Source of the DNA: Nostoc sp. WHI
Lineage (GTDB): Bacteria > Cyanobacteriota > Cyanobacteriia > Cyanobacteriales > Nostocaceae
Reading direction: 5' to 3'
Assembly (NCBI RefSeq): GCF_015714725.1
Contig: NZ_WBKM01000066.1
Span: 1-36,483, forward strand
DNA length: 36,483 nucleotides
Shown: positions 36,274 through 36,483 of the stretch, piece after piece
Position numbering within the stretch: the first letter of the stretch is position 1
Layout of the letters: every line of letters begins with the position of its first letter
Notes under the pieces: generated by a model
What the model was told of the DNA's origin: nothing
Seen by the model: the letters and a program-made list of their open reading frames with translations, nothing else
The model's database searches: none
Program-made: the position numbers and the translations under genes

Positions 36274-36483
36274 TTACTCGGCAGGAACTTGTGGAAGTAA
36301 AGAAGGAGTTGGTTGACCCTGGCGTTTAGCGCTAATGGCTTGAGTCAAAAATTCCAAGACATTTCGACGCTGAGACTTGAGCGGAGCCGGAGACGCTCCG
36401 CCTCCGGAGTAGTCACAACAGTTAACATCCTTTGCACAAAATGGCTACCAGCCTGGGTTTGAGAACCAAAACTGGTACGTCTC
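36274..36483 (-). mobile_element. IS66-family transposase, C-terminal remnant running off the right edge
   Basis: On the minus strand, SFGSQTQAGSHFVQRMLTVV (near the window end) and, in another frame, LKSQRRNVLEFLTQAISAKR, then QPTPSLLPQVPAE and stop TAA (36276-36274) resemble the C-terminus of cyanobacterial IS66 transposases. The frame break is caused by a 26-bp inserted palindrome (36382-36407). The upstream portion lies outside the window. Confidence 0.75.
36382..36407. repeat. 26-bp palindromic short repeat inserted in the IS66 transposase gene
   Basis: The insert contains CGGAG-CGT-CTCCG-type inverted words and is made of GGAGCC/GGCTCC units, a recognised style of Nostoc short repeat. 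Removing these 26 bases restores one open frame, reading VVTT then LKSQRRNV. The insertion therefore disrupts the transposase. Confidence 0.8.

Overview
The window comes from the chromosome of a filamentous, heterocyst-forming cyanobacterium of the Nostoc/Anabaena group. The strongest evidence is a complete hetR gene (27420-28319), the master regulator of heterocyst differentiation. Frequent HIP1 octamers (GCGATCGC), a cyanobacterial group-2 sigma factor, a lysyl-tRNA synthetase with a KTSC tail, a two-partner-secretion exoprotein with the NPNGIIFG signature, and many short heptameric or palindromic repeats typical of Nostocales agree with this. Genes are mostly monocistronic, on both strands, with large repeat-rich gaps.

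Layout. 1-855: 5' part of a GH57 glycoside hydrolase gene (minus), running off the left edge. 1386-5111: Ca2+/H+ exchanger and RecJ. 5392-7040: small secreted protein, then a repeat-bearing AT-rich gap. 7041-8590: group-2 sigma factor and, 35 bp later, a ureidoglycolate-lyase-family cupin. 9413-14761: very large TamB/TIC236-like envelope protein. 14904-16589: lysS (minus), with a 108-bp tandem repeat array upstream. 17532-20532: small protein with a Cys-rich C-terminus, then a TPS exoprotein. 20862-22699: Uma2 nuclease-like protein and a helical DUF3102-like protein (both minus). 22862-24670: moaA converging on rpsD across 23 copies of a heptamer. 24719-24905: orphan 3' end of an IS200/IS605 tnpB element in the rpsD leader. 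25131-27123: a Cys-repeat secreted protein, then two decayed, probably acquired genes (glutathione S-transferase and TetR). 27420-28319: hetR, with a 1.8-kb upstream gap that holds an NtcA-type site. 30114-32447: coiled-coil/EamA fusion. 33188-35775: PiT phosphate permease and a zinc alcohol dehydrogenase. 35827-36483: 5'-truncated PIN gene and an IS66 transposase remnant.

The most unusual theme is how often short repeats lie inside genes. Heptamer palindromes sit in frame in the GH57 and recJ genes, where they encode nearly the same peptide. A heptamer run lies in frame in the PiT loop, a 27-bp repeat lies in frame in the 5392 gene, and a 26-bp palindrome breaks the IS66 transposase. The intergenic heptamer tracts share an inverted two-arm design, and several MITE-like elements with terminal inverted repeats are present.

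No complete new multi-gene defence or biosynthetic system is evident. The best leads are the intragenic repeat family, the orphan omega-RNA-like tnpB tail before rpsD, the Cys-tailed small protein at 17532, and the possible direct NtcA input to hetR. All assignments come from reading the sequence and recalled family features; no database search was run.
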